A DNA stretch of 64,000 nt from Bradyrhizobium sp. CB3481 (GCF_029714305.1 NZ_CP121647.1:6468501-6532500), one strand, 5' to 3'. Shown: positions 41,065 through 50,233, counted from the first letter of the stretch. Numbers and translations are program-made. The notes: generated by a model not told the origin, from the letters alone.

Positions 41065-42066
41065 TCACGCAAGCAGCGAATCTTCCTCCGGCCGCGTCCG
41101 CGCAATGATCTCCGCCGCGCCCTTGTCGAGCAGTTCGAGCCCGACCGTGCGGCCTAGTTCGCGCGGACGGTCGGCCGCTCCCTGCCGCGACACCTCGATG
41201 AAGCGGTCGCCGGCCTCATCGAGCACGGATGCGGTCAGCGTCATGTCGCGGCCATCGAGCATGGCGTGGCCGGCGATCGGCGAATTGCAGTGGCCGTTGA
41301 GCACCCACAACACCTCGCGCTCGGCCTCGGCGCAGAGCCGTGAGGCGGCATCCTCGATCTTCGCCAGGCGCCCCCGCGTCACCCAATCGTTCTCGACGCA
41401 TTCGACCGCGACGATGCCCTGCCCCACCGCCGGCAACATCTCGCGAACCGAGAAATCATGGACGATCCGCGACGCCATGCCGATGCGCTCGAGCCCCGAC
41501 CTTGCCATGACAAGCGCGTCCGCAGGCCCGACCTCGCCGCCGTCGGGCAGCCGCTGCTTGTCGCCGCGATCGAGTTTGGCCACGCGCGTGTCGGCCGCGC
41601 CGCGGAAGTGGATCACGGTGGCATCGGGGAACAACCGGCGCAGATAGGCGGCACGCCGCACCGCATTGGTGCCGATCTTGAAGCCCTTGCCGTTCGAGGC
41701 GCGGAACGCATCCAGCGAAAGCCCTGGACGCAGCACCAGCGCGTCGTTGGCGGCATCCCGCGGCAGCGTTGCCGCGATCACGAGACCGGGAGTCTCCTCA
41801 TTGCCGGGAACGTCCTTCAGCGAATGCATCGCCGCCTGCAGTTCGCCTCGCCGCATCGCCTCGCGGATTTCGGCGACAAAGGCACCGCCCTTGCCGCCAT
41901 GGCGAAGCAGCTTGCTGGTCTGGTCCTGATCGCCGCGGGTTTCGAACTTGACGATCTCGACATCGAGCGCGGCATCGGATGCGCGCAGCAGCCGCGCGAT
42001 CCCTTCCGTCTGCGCCAGTGCCATCGTGCTCTTGCGCGTCCCGATCTTTAACGTCTGTCCGGACAC
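41065..42066 (-). CDS. hemC: Hydroxymethylbilane synthase, divergent type
   Basis: A 333-residue porphobilinogen deaminase that joins four porphobilinogens to hydroxymethylbilane in haem and corrinoid synthesis. Seen: IGTRKSTMALAQTE near the start, catalytic Asp in MHSLKDVP, and the dipyrromethane-cofactor Cys in LNGHCNSPIAG near residue 260. The protein differs from the usual alphaproteobacterial HemC in wording and in an extra loop (DRGDKQRLPDGGEVGPADAL), so it may be a second copy. It is divergent from the exchanger operon. Catalytic residues are kept. Confidence 0.88.
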   Translation of the reverse strand: MSGQTLKIGTRKSTMALAQTEGIARLLRASDAALDVEIVKFETRGDQDQTSKLLRHGGKGGAFVAEIREAMRRGELQAAMHSLKDVPGNEETPGLVIAATLPRDAANDALVLRPGLSLDAFRASNGKGFKIGTNAVRRAAYLRRLFPDATVIHFRGAADTRVAKLDRGDKQRLPDGGEVGPADALVMARSGLERIGMASRIVHDFSVREMLPAVGQGIVAVECVENDWVTRGRLAKIEDAASRLCAEAEREVLWVLNGHCNSPIAGHAMLDGRDMTLTASVLDEAGDRFIEVSRQGAADRPRELGRTVGLELLDKGAAEIIARTRPEEDSLLA

Positions 42067-42199
42067 GAGGTCTCCGTTCGAAAGCGATCACCGCTGGTGA
42101 CCGGAGCTTAGGGGATAGAACAAGCAGCCGGTCAGAACAAATGATTTTGGAGCCGCCCGCTCCGGGCGTCCTTGCCCCAGAGGACGCGCGCCGCTTTCG

Positions 42200-42213
42200 T
42201 TGAGCTACGTCAA
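42200..42213 (+). promoter_or_regulatory. FixK/FNR-type box upstream of cax
   Basis: TTGAGCTACGTCAA fits the TTGA-N6-TCAA consensus exactly. The centre is about 67 bases before the cax ATG and about 140 before the divergent hemC start. If the transcription start is 41 bases downstream, about 27 leader bases remain before cax, a usual class II arrangement. Confidence 0.6.
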
Positions 42214-42273
42214 TATTGATCCGCGCGGCGGGCTGAATGTTCCAGCCGTCGACGCGGATGACGAGACCAAACC

Positions 42274-43377
42274 ATGAACGCACTCATCAAGGAAATCCGG
42301 CACGCCCCTTTGCTGTGGATGCTGGTGTTCGTGCCCGTTGTCCTGGCGGCCGAGCTGCTCGCGCCTTCGGCTCACACCTTGCTGTTCGTGCTCGCCGTCC
42401 TGGCCATCGTGCCGCTGGCCGCCCTGCTCAGCCATGCCACCGAGAGTGTCGCCGAGAAGACCGGCGATGCCGTTGGCGGCTTGCTCAACGCAACGCTCGG
42501 GAATCTGACCGAGCTGATCATCGCGCTCGCGGCGCTCCACGCCGGAGAGTACCTGCTGGTGAAGGCATCGATCGCCGGCGCAATCGTCACCAACTCGCTG
42601 TTCATGCTGGGAGCGTCATTCCTGCTTGGCGGGCTGCGCTACCGCACGCAAGAATTCAATCGCGCCGGTGGAAGGCTGCATGCGGCACTGCTGCTGATGG
42701 CCACGATTGCGCTGATCACGCCGGCCGCGGTCGCCAATCTCGATCTCACCGAAGGCGCATCAGTGGCGCAGAAACTCAGCACCGGTCTTGCCATCCTGCT
42801 GATCGTGGCCTATGCCCTGAGTCTCCTGTTCTCGCTGAAGACTCACAAAGACCTGTTCGCCAGCGAAGAGCATGGCGAGAAGACCGAGGCCACGTTGCCG
42901 GTCGGCGTGGCGGTCGGCACGTTGATCGTCGTCACCGTGCTGGTTGCGCTGGTCAGCGAGATCTTCGTCGGATCGGTGCAAAAGGCCGGCGAGACCCTGG
43001 GAATGAGCCCGGCCTTCATCGGCTTCATCGTCGTTGCGCTGGTCGGCGGCGCCGCGGAAATGGCCGTGGCGTTTTCCGCGGCGCGCAAGAACCGCCTCGA
43101 CATGAGCGTCGGCATCGCGCTCGGCAGCGCCTCGCAAATCGCGCTGTTCGTCGCGCCCGTCCTGGTGCTGCTCAGCTACGTCATCGGTCCGCAGCCGATG
43201 GACCTGCAGTTTTGGCCGGGAGCAGTCGTCATGGTGATGATCGCAACCGTAGCCGCATGCTTCGTCACCAACAGCGGACGCTCGGCCTGGTTCATCGGCG
43301 CCCTGCTGCTGCTCATCTATGCCATATTCGCCATGACGCTGTACGTGGTCCCGCCCGGGACGCATGCGGCCTCATGA
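42274..43377 (+). CDS. cax: Calcium/proton exchanger
   Basis: A 367-residue inner-membrane cation antiporter with about ten to eleven helices. The first ion motif GNLTELIIALAALHAGE lies near residue 90, and the second, GGAAEMAVAFSAARKN, near 265; these acidic alpha repeats bind Ca2+ in the CAX family. An acidic loop (EEHGEKTEA) sits between the halves. It exports Ca2+ in exchange for H+. A K+ channel gene follows after 13 bases, and a FixK/FNR-type box precedes it. Confidence 0.92.
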   Translation: MNALIKEIRHAPLLWMLVFVPVVLAAELLAPSAHTLLFVLAVLAIVPLAALLSHATESVAEKTGDAVGGLLNATLGNLTELIIALAALHAGEYLLVKASIAGAIVTNSLFMLGASFLLGGLRYRTQEFNRAGGRLHAALLLMATIALITPAAVANLDLTEGASVAQKLSTGLAILLIVAYALSLLFSLKTHKDLFASEEHGEKTEATLPVGVAVGTLIVVTVLVALVSEIFVGSVQKAGETLGMSPAFIGFIVVALVGGAAEMAVAFSAARKNRLDMSVGIALGSASQIALFVAPVLVLLSYVIGPQPMDLQFWPGAVVMVMIATVAACFVTNSGRSAWFIGALLLLIYAIFAMTLYVVPPGTHAAS

Positions 43378-43390
43378 AGCGAGTAACAAC

Positions 43391-43948
43391 ATGATCAGAT
43401 CTACCGGCGATCGGATTACGCGCTGGCTCCGAGTGATCGGACCAGTCATTGTCGCTTATTGCATTCTCGGCTTGCTGGTCGAAGCGGCGGTGCCGCACAT
43501 ACTTCCCGAAAATGCCTTCACGACCACTGTCGGAGAAGCCGCCAAAGCGGGCGTATTCGCCATCTGGTTCTTTCTGATCTTTCGCATCGGCAGGACGCTT
43601 CGGGGCCTCTACGGCGCGCAAAGCGCTCAATACTTGGAGCTCACGCCGATCTGGAGAATTCTCCTTGATGTGACTGCTGCCTTTGTCCTGGCGGCATTCT
43701 GCTTCTCGGTTCTGTATCTCTACATCGGACGTCTTCAGGGATCCGCCGCGTTCTCAGCCGATCTCAATCTGGGCGAAGCGCTTTATTTCAGCATCGTCAC
43801 CATGACGACGACCGGGTATGGCGACATCTCTCCGAAATCGGGACTGGCAAAATTCCTGGTCAGCGTGCAGATCCTTTTTGGCTTCCTTTACAACGTCCTG
43901 TTCTTTTCCATCTTCGCCAGCTTTGCCGGACGCCGACGGCCGAACTGA
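43391..43948 (+). CDS. Two-pore-helix potassium channel family protein
   Basis: A 185-residue protein with four hydrophobic segments. The K+ selectivity filter TTTGYGD is at residues 139-145, in the pore loop between the last two helices (LGEALYFSIVTMTTTGYGDI). A first pair of helices precedes it. No RCK/TrkA domain is attached. It is in one operon with cax; K+ flow could balance charge moved by the exchanger. ATG 43391 was chosen; a GTG-like upstream start would overlap the cax end. Confidence 0.9.
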   Translation: MIRSTGDRITRWLRVIGPVIVAYCILGLLVEAAVPHILPENAFTTTVGEAAKAGVFAIWFFLIFRIGRTLRGLYGAQSAQYLELTPIWRILLDVTAAFVLAAFCFSVLYLYIGRLQGSAAFSADLNLGEALYFSIVTMTTTGYGDISPKSGLAKFLVSVQILFGFLYNVLFFSIFASFAGRRRPN

Positions 43949-43962
43949 CTTCCTGCCACAGC

Positions 43963-46071
43963 CTAAACGCGCCCCTTGATGTCTGCATCCGCCACGACCA
44001 CCACACCGTCGCCTGCTTTCACCCCGTTCCCCCTCGGCAAGACAAACAAGGGATTGATTTCCGCCTCCAGCAGATCGTTGCCGATCAAAGACACCATGGC
44101 CGAAAAAGCCAGCATGGCTTCGATCAAAGCATCGACGTCAGCCACCGGACGGCCACGAAAGCCGCGCAGCAGCGGCGCGGACTTCAATTCGTTGATCATT
44201 TCCTCCGCATCGCGCCGCGAAAGCGGCGCCAGCCTCACGGCCGTGTCCTTGTAAAGTTCGGCCGCGATGCCGCCCATGCCGAGCAGGATCGACGGCCCAA
44301 GCTGCTTGTCGTCCTTGAAGCCAAGGATGAGTTCGACACCGCCGCTCACCAGTTCCTGAATCAAGAATCCTTCCGGCGTTCGGCTGGTCGCCGCTGAAAA
44401 TGCGTCCGCCATTCGCCGGCAGGTGGCGGCGGCATCGCCGGGCGAAATATCGACGGCAACGCCCCCGACATCGGATTTGTGAAGCACGTCGCGCGAGAGA
44501 ATCTTGATGACGATATTGCCTCCCAGATTCAGCGCAGCAGGCACGGCCTCCTCGGGGGTGGTGACGCAGGCCTCCCGGGTGACCGGGACGCCAAACTTCG
44601 CAAACAGCGCCTTGCTCTCATACTCGTTGAGCGGTCCGGGACGCAGCATGCTCCGGACATCGGCGCCAACCGGCAGCGGGACAGCCGGCGCGCTGACGAG
44701 CGGAGAGCTCTTGTCGTGCATGCGCCGCATGGCGGAAAACGCGGTGGCGCAGGCCTCCGGGGCGGCGAAGGTCGGTATGCCCGAAAGGTTGAGATGCCTG
44801 ATCGCCTGCGGCGCGTGCGGGCTGGCAAATGTCACAATCGGCTTGTCGGTGCGGGCGAAGCAATCGCGCAAGGGCACGCCGACGATCTCCGGCTCCGTGA
44901 TCGAGGACGATCCCAGGATGACGGCGACCGCATCATAGGAAGGACTTTCGAGCACGCCGTCGAGCACACCTCGAAAGTATTCGGATTTCACGCCCGCCAA
45001 GGTCACGTCGATCGGATTTCGGTCCAGCACGGCATCGGGGATGTTCAGCGCCTTCAGGCGCTCGGCCGTTATCGGATCCGGCGCCGGCGTTTCAAACCCC
45101 GCCAGGCCGGCCGCGTCGGCGACCAGGCTCGCCGCGCCGCCCGTTGAGGTCACCACAGCAATACGGCGACCTTTCAACCGACGGCCCGAACTCAGCGCCA
45201 GCGGGATGTCGAGCAGATCGGAGAACTGCAGCGCCCTGATGATACCGAGCTGCCTGAACAACGCATCATAGACATCATCCGATCCGGCGAGCGCCCCGGT
45301 ATGCGAGCTCGCCGCCCGGGAGCCCGACTCGGATCGCCCGACCTTGAAAGCGACGATCGACTTGCCGGCTTGCGCCGCCCGCTGCGCGGCCTGGCGAAAC
45401 TGCATCGGCTTGCGCAGGCCCTCGAGGTAGAGCGCAATAACCTGCGTGGCGGAATCGTCGATCAGGTAATCGACGAGATCAGCGACGTCGATATCGGCTT
45501 CATTGCCCGTTGCGATCAGTTTGGAGAACCCGACACCCTGGGCCTCGGCTCTCGACAACAGCGCACCGAGAATTCCCCCGCTCTGCGAAACCAGCGCAAT
45601 CGAGCCGGGCACAGCCTGGCTGCTCTGGAGCGCCGCACTCGCCGACAATGCGATCCCATCGCTGAGATTGACGAGGCCGATCGTGTTCGGCCCGAGCAGC
45701 CGCATATCGCCGGCGGCGCTCTTCAGCGCCTGCTGTCGCGCCATTCCGTCCGCGCCGCTCTCGCCAAATCCGCCAGCAAGCACGATGGCCGCCCCAGCGC
45801 CGATGGCGCCGAGGTCTCTCACCGCTTCCGGAACGCGGGCGGAGCCGACCAGAACAATGGCAACATCGGGCGCATGCGGCAGGGACCGGATATCCGGAAA
45901 GCACGGATAACCGGCAATCGAAGGATAGCGTGGATTAACAGGGAAGATTTCGTTTCCGTAGCCATATTTTTGCAGGAACGCGAGCGGACGGCCGGTCAAT
46001 TTGCCGGCATCGGCCGACGCGCCGATGATCGCCACGCTCTTCGGTCGGATCAAACGCTCCAGCGCGCTCAT
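43963..46071 (-). CDS. NDP-forming acyl-CoA synthetase (acetate--CoA ligase family)
   Basis: A 702-residue single-chain fusion. The N-terminal CoA-binding domain has SVAIIGASADAGKLTGRP (12-30), then the succinyl-CoA-ligase-like domain with the phospho-His in SSHTGALAGSDD near residue 257, and a C-terminal ATP-grasp domain (LLGMGGIAAELYKD and EAEINPLFVL). Such enzymes make acyl-CoA while hydrolysing NTP, for acids or aryl acids. It is the last gene of the Bug-ECH-ligase operon, ten bases from the hydratase. The acid substrate is unknown. Confidence 0.88.
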   Translation of the reverse strand: MSALERLIRPKSVAIIGASADAGKLTGRPLAFLQKYGYGNEIFPVNPRYPSIAGYPCFPDIRSLPHAPDVAIVLVGSARVPEAVRDLGAIGAGAAIVLAGGFGESGADGMARQQALKSAAGDMRLLGPNTIGLVNLSDGIALSASAALQSSQAVPGSIALVSQSGGILGALLSRAEAQGVGFSKLIATGNEADIDVADLVDYLIDDSATQVIALYLEGLRKPMQFRQAAQRAAQAGKSIVAFKVGRSESGSRAASSHTGALAGSDDVYDALFRQLGIIRALQFSDLLDIPLALSSGRRLKGRRIAVVTSTGGAASLVADAAGLAGFETPAPDPITAERLKALNIPDAVLDRNPIDVTLAGVKSEYFRGVLDGVLESPSYDAVAVILGSSSITEPEIVGVPLRDCFARTDKPIVTFASPHAPQAIRHLNLSGIPTFAAPEACATAFSAMRRMHDKSSPLVSAPAVPLPVGADVRSMLRPGPLNEYESKALFAKFGVPVTREACVTTPEEAVPAALNLGGNIVIKILSRDVLHKSDVGGVAVDISPGDAAATCRRMADAFSAATSRTPEGFLIQELVSGGVELILGFKDDKQLGPSILLGMGGIAAELYKDTAVRLAPLSRRDAEEMINELKSAPLLRGFRGRPVADVDALIEAMLAFSAMVSLIGNDLLEAEINPLFVLPRGNGVKAGDGVVVVADADIKGRV

Positions 46072-46081
46072 GTCGCCTCTC

Positions 46082-46864
46082 CTAGCGCGCGGATTTGTCG
46101 AGAAATGCCGCCACCGCATCCCGGTGCTCGGCCGTCGTGTAGCAGATGGCCTGGGCTTCCCGCCCTAGCGCAAAGACCTGCTCTTCCGCCGTCTCAAACG
46201 TGCGGTCCATGATCCCCTTGGTCAGCGCGATAGCCGCGAGAGAACCCTTGCTGAGATCACGCGCCCATGCGGCCGCATCATACACGAGCGTCCCGGACGG
46301 ACAGACGCGATCTGCAAGCCCAATCGCGAGTGCTTCTGCCGACCCGACGGAACGGCCGGTGAAGATCATCTCCTTGGCGCGGGACAGCCCGATCCGGCGC
46401 GGCAGGAAGTACATGCCTCCGCCGTCCGACACGAGCCCGCGGCGAACGAAGCTCATGCTGAACAAGGCATCTTCGGCGGCGACGATGAAGTCGCAGGCGA
46501 GCGCGAGATCGCACCCAAGGCCCGCCGCGGCGCCGTTCACGGCTGCGACCGTCACCTTCCCCATGCCGTGGAGCGCCGCAACGCTCCGGTGCGTTTGCTG
46601 CTGCCTGCGCCAGCCGTTGAATGCCACCTTTCCGGCCGGCGCGTGCAGCCGGTCGCGCATGCCGGCGATGTCGCCGCCCGAGCAGAACGATTTTCCATTG
46701 CCGGTGAGAACCACGGCCCGCACCGCTTCGTCGTTCGCGGACCGGTCGAGCGCGGCGACGAACTGGGCGCGCATCACATCATTGATGGCGTTGCGCACGT
46801 CCGGCCTGTTCAACCTCAGGATTGCGACGGAATCTTCAACCGAAAACTCGACCAGGCTGGTCAT
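46082..46864 (-). CDS. Enoyl-CoA hydratase/isomerase family protein
   Basis: A 260-residue crotonase-fold protein. The oxyanion-hole segments SFCSGGDIAGM near residue 62 and NGAAAGLGCDLALACD near 112 are present. The usual catalytic Glu pair is partly replaced (FVRRGLVSDGGGMYFLPRRIG), so it may act as hydratase, isomerase or thioester hydrolase. It lies between the Bug and ligase genes in one operon, so it probably acts on the CoA ester made by the ligase. Confidence 0.85.
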   Translation of the reverse strand: MTSLVEFSVEDSVAILRLNRPDVRNAINDVMRAQFVAALDRSANDEAVRAVVLTGNGKSFCSGGDIAGMRDRLHAPAGKVAFNGWRRQQQTHRSVAALHGMGKVTVAAVNGAAAGLGCDLALACDFIVAAEDALFSMSFVRRGLVSDGGGMYFLPRRIGLSRAKEMIFTGRSVGSAEALAIGLADRVCPSGTLVYDAAAWARDLSKGSLAAIALTKGIMDRTFETAEEQVFALGREAQAICYTTAEHRDAVAAFLDKSAR

Positions 46865-46918
46865 CGTTACCTCTCAAACCGGTGCTGGATTTTTGGATGT
46901 CCGGGCGATTTGGCGGAA

Positions 46919-47923
46919 CTATTCCACCTTGATGTTGGCGTCCTTGATGAGCTTGCCCCATCGCGCTTCCTCGTCCCGGACATAGCGATCGAGCGCTTCG
47001 GGCGAGCCGCCAACCATGATCAGGCCCTCATTGGTCTCGAGCCGCTTGAAGGCTGGCGACTGAACCGCTTTGGCGACGGCCTGGTTGAGGCGCTCGATGA
47101 TCGATGCCGGCGTTTTGGCTGGCGCGTACAATCCGTACCAGCTCTCGGCGGCGTAGCCCGGCACCCCGCTCTCGGCGACTGTCGGCAAGTCGGGGAATGC
47201 CGGCGAGCGCTCCGCCGTCGTGACAGCCAACGCCCGGAGTTGTCCGCCTCCGACAAGTGAGGCTGCGCTTGCCACGGTGGTGAAGATCACATCGATCTGG
47301 CCGCCCAGGAGATCGGTAATCGCCGGCGCGGCGCCGCGGTAAGCCACCGTGGTCAGATTCACATTCGCCGCCGACTTGAACAGCTCGCCCGCCAGATGGG
47401 CCGACGTTCCCGTGCCGAACGTACCGTAGTTGAGCTTTCCAGGGTTGGCCTTGGCTTCCGCGATCAGGTCGGGGATTGATTTGATCTTCGATGCCGGGTT
47501 GACGACGACGATGTTGAGCGACCGCGCAATCAGCGAGACCGCCGCGAAATCCTTGTGCGGATCGAATGGCAGCTTGCTGTTCAGGCTCGGATTGACGGCA
47601 TGGGCGAAGCTCGCCAGCAGCAGCGTGTATCCGTCGGGCGGGCTGGTGGCCACAAGCTGCGTTCCGATGACGGTGCCGGCGCCCGGCTTGTTTTCGATGA
47701 TGACCGGCTTGCCCAGATCCGTCGAGATTTCCTGCGCCAGCGTTCGCGCAATGATGTCGGTGCCGCCGCCGGAGGAGAAGGGAACGACGATCTTGATGAT
47801 CTTGTCCGGGTATTCGGCTCGAACCGGCGTCGCGGCCAATGCCGCTGTCGCAAACAAGGCCGCAACAATGATCGTCAGGCGCCGGCGTAAGGTCGATCCT
47901 GAACGATGGGTGCTCTTCTGCAT
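46919..47923 (-). CDS. Bug-family (TctC-type) substrate-binding protein
   Basis: A 334-residue periplasmic binding protein. The signal peptide (MQKSTHRSGSTLRRRLTIIV ... ATPVRA) is followed by KIIKIVVPFSSGGGTDIIAR and VIENKPGAGTVIG ligand-loop motifs and the YRGAAPAITDLLGGQIDVI segment. No TctA/TctB genes are beside it. It heads an operon with enoyl-CoA hydratase and the NDP-forming ligase. The IclR regulator is divergent and two dyads lie between them. ATG 47923 is used rather than an upstream in-frame start. Confidence 0.92.
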   Translation of the reverse strand: MQKSTHRSGSTLRRRLTIIVAALFATAALAATPVRAEYPDKIIKIVVPFSSGGGTDIIARTLAQEISTDLGKPVIIENKPGAGTVIGTQLVATSPPDGYTLLLASFAHAVNPSLNSKLPFDPHKDFAAVSLIARSLNIVVVNPASKIKSIPDLIAEAKANPGKLNYGTFGTGTSAHLAGELFKSAANVNLTTVAYRGAAPAITDLLGGQIDVIFTTVASAASLVGGGQLRALAVTTAERSPAFPDLPTVAESGVPGYAAESWYGLYAPAKTPASIIERLNQAVAKAVQSPAFKRLETNEGLIMVGGSPEALDRYVRDEEARWGKLIKDANIKVE

Positions 47924-47954
47924 GCGTACTCCCTTTGCTTTTGCTTGAGCATTT

Positions 47955-47970
47955 TGGAAAATGCATTCCA
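47955..47970. promoter_or_regulatory. Dyad upstream of the Bug operon (IclR-type operator candidate)
   Basis: TGGAA-AATGCA-TTCCA, 32 bases before the Bug start on the reverse strand. The TGGAA/TTCCA arms match IclR-family operators such as TGGAA-N5-TTCCA. Confidence 0.5.
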
Positions 47971-48040
47971 TGCACCGGCTTCTTGTGTCCGGGCCGCCCA
48001 ATGCAGCTAGCACAGGCAAACGCGTCTCCCTTCAGGCTAT

Positions 48041-48055
48041 TTCCACCTAGTGGAA
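48041..48055. promoter_or_regulatory. Perfect 15-bp dyad upstream of the IclR gene
   Basis: TTCCAC-CTA-GTGGAA is a perfect palindrome centred 61 bases before the IclR start. Its TTCCA and TGGAA arms are those of the dyad at 47955 in inverse order, so both could bind the same regulator. Confidence 0.5.
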
Positions 48056-48108
48056 TTGGCCCAGCGAGCGGCAGATGCTATTGGGAGCACGGAGGGAGGC
48101 TTTCGTGC

Positions 48109-48867
48109 ATGAGCTCTGCTGGCGACGGCAATCGTTCTTTGCAAAGGGGTATCGAGATCCTGCGCGCGTTCCGTCAGGGCATCGATGTTCTCGGAAATGG
48201 TGAAATTGCGGAACGAACCGGCATTCCGCGCGCAACCGTCAGCCGGCTCACCCGGACGCTCGTGCAATCGGGCATGCTGGACGACGTTCGCAACGAACGC
48301 GCCTACCGGCTCGCCGCGGCCGTGATCAGCCTTGGCCATGCGATGCGCGTGAGCTCCCCGGTTCTCAATGTTCTCGGCCCGATGATGCGCGCCGAGTCGA
48401 TGCGGCGGAAGCTGAACGTCGGACTGGCGACCGCGGACCGTTCGATGATGGTCTATCTGGAATCGATCCGCTTCAATCCGCGCGTGGCGCTGCGCAATGT
48501 CGTGGCCGGCCAGCAGGTCCCGATGGAATCAACTTCGCTCGGGCGCGCCTATCTGGCAGGGATATCAGAACAGCAAAGAACCAGACTTCTCGCGAGCTTC
48601 AAGCGGCGAAGAATCGGCGCGACGCAGAATTTGCTTGCCGAAGTGCAAAGGTCGATCAGGTCCGTCAAGCGGGATGGCTATTGCGCGGTATCATGGCAGC
48701 GCGGGGTTCTCGCGGTCGCGACGCCAATCATCGTCAAGGACCTTCCGGTCTACGCGCTCAATATGAGTACGCAGAATGTGGCACCCACCGCCCGGCTTTC
48801 CGCCGAGATGGGCGGCTATCTGCTGGCGTTTGCCAAGCGCTGCAATGAGGCACTCGGCGGTGAGTAA
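48109..48867 (+). CDS. IclR-family transcriptional regulator
   Basis: A 252-residue regulator. The winged HTH covers residues 10-65 (RGIEILRAFRQG, EIAERTGIPRATVSRLTRTL). The IclR effector domain follows to about 250, with MESTSLGRAYLAG and the RDGYCAVSW segment seen in this family. ATG 48109 was chosen; an upstream extension to 47935 would cross the operator dyads and encode no domain. It is divergent from the Bug-ECH-ligase operon, which it probably controls. Confidence 0.88.
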   Translation: MSSAGDGNRSLQRGIEILRAFRQGIDVLGNGEIAERTGIPRATVSRLTRTLVQSGMLDDVRNERAYRLAAAVISLGHAMRVSSPVLNVLGPMMRAESMRRKLNVGLATADRSMMVYLESIRFNPRVALRNVVAGQQVPMESTSLGRAYLAGISEQQRTRLLASFKRRRIGATQNLLAEVQRSIRSVKRDGYCAVSWQRGVLAVATPIIVKDLPVYALNMSTQNVAPTARLSAEMGGYLLAFAKRCNEALGGE

Positions 48868-48985
48868 GCGGGCAACTGCCCGATGGATATGCGTTCGCCC
48901 GCCCACAGATGGTCTGCTATTCCTAAAACGCCGATTGTGCATCGCACTGGAATCCATAAGGTGCCGCCCTCAAGAGGGTTTTTCG

Positions 48986-50233
48986 TTGTCCGGTACCAGC
49001 GCCGATGCCTTGGCGGCTTCCAGCCACCGCCCAATGGGCTTTCCCGAATTCGTGATCGTGATTGCGTCCATCATGACGCTCAATCCGCTTGCGATGGATA
49101 TGATGCTGCCGGCGCTGCCCAACATCGCATCCGCGTTCTATATCACCTCGGCCAACCGGCCGCAGATGGTGCTGTCGATCTTCCTGGCCGGCTTCGGTGT
49201 CGGCCAGTTCGTGATCGGACCGTTGTCAGACCGGTTCGGGCGGCGGCCGGTTCTGCTCGGGGGCATGAGCGTCTATTGCGCCGCCAGCCTGCTGGCGATC
49301 GCCGCGCCCTCGTTCGAGACGCTGCTCTTGGCGCGCGCGCTGCAGGGCCTGAGCACGTCGGCCACGCGCGTGATCGCGACCTCGATCGTGCGCGACTGCT
49401 ATGCCGGGCGGCGCATGGCGAGCGTAATGTCGCTGGCGATGATGATATTCATTGCCGTGCCCGTCGTCGCGCCGGCCTTCGGCCAGGCCGTGCTGCTGAT
49501 GATGCAATGGCGCGGCATCTTCATCGTGCTGATGCTCTATGGCGTGGTGGCGCTGATCTGGAGCGCGCTGCGCATGCCCGAGACGCTGGCGCCGGCCAAC
49601 CGCAGGTCGCTCGCGGTGCGCGATATCCTGGATGCATTCCGCCAGACCGTGACCAACCGCCAGACGCTGGGCTATGCACTGACCGCCGGTGGCGTATTGG
49701 GCTCGCTGTTCGCCTATATCTTCATCGCCCAACAGGTGTTCACCGGCGTCTACCAGCTCGGGCATTATTTTCCGCTGGCCTTTGCCGGCGTCGCCGTCGG
49801 AACGGCCATCGCCGGCTTCGTCAATTCGCGGCTGGTTGGCCGCCTCGGCATGCGCGTGATCTCCCACGCGGCGTTGATCGGCTACGTGGTCATCGCCGCC
49901 ATCATGCTGGCGGCGGCGAAACTAGAGATGCTGCCCTTGCCGCTGTTCATGGTGCTTTCGGTTGCACTGATGTTTGCCTTCGGGCTGATGATCTCGAACT
50001 TCACCGCGCTCGCGATGGAGCCGCAGGGCCATATCGCCGGCACCGCGGCCTCGCTCTACGGCTCGATCACCACCCTGCTCGGCATCGGTATCGGCGCCAG
50101 CATCGGCCAGGATTTCGACGGCACGCTGGTGCCGTTCGCGACCGGCTTTCTGCTCTGCACGCTGGCCGCGCTCGGCGTGGTGCTGGTGGTGGAGAAGGGC
50201 CGGCTGTTCCGGCCCTACGGCATCAAACTGTGA
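48986..50233 (+). CDS. Bcr/CflA-type multidrug MFS transporter
   Basis: A 415-residue major-facilitator exporter with about twelve helices. The MFS motif A appears in GPLSDRFGRRPVLLGG, and LNPLAMDMMLPALPNIASAF near the start is typical of Bcr/CflA drug-resistance exporters. I prefer a TTG start at 48986 because AGAGGG lies seven bases upstream and it encodes an LSGTSADALAAS N-terminus, but ATG 49034 (MGFPEF) is the alternative. It is monocistronic. Confidence 0.88.
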   Translation: MSGTSADALAASSHRPMGFPEFVIVIASIMTLNPLAMDMMLPALPNIASAFYITSANRPQMVLSIFLAGFGVGQFVIGPLSDRFGRRPVLLGGMSVYCAASLLAIAAPSFETLLLARALQGLSTSATRVIATSIVRDCYAGRRMASVMSLAMMIFIAVPVVAPAFGQAVLLMMQWRGIFIVLMLYGVVALIWSALRMPETLAPANRRSLAVRDILDAFRQTVTNRQTLGYALTAGGVLGSLFAYIFIAQQVFTGVYQLGHYFPLAFAGVAVGTAIAGFVNSRLVGRLGMRVISHAALIGYVVIAAIMLAAAKLEMLPLPLFMVLSVALMFAFGLMISNFTALAMEPQGHIAGTAASLYGSITTLLGIGIGASIGQDFDGTLVPFATGFLLCTLAALGVVLVVEKGRLFRPYGIKL

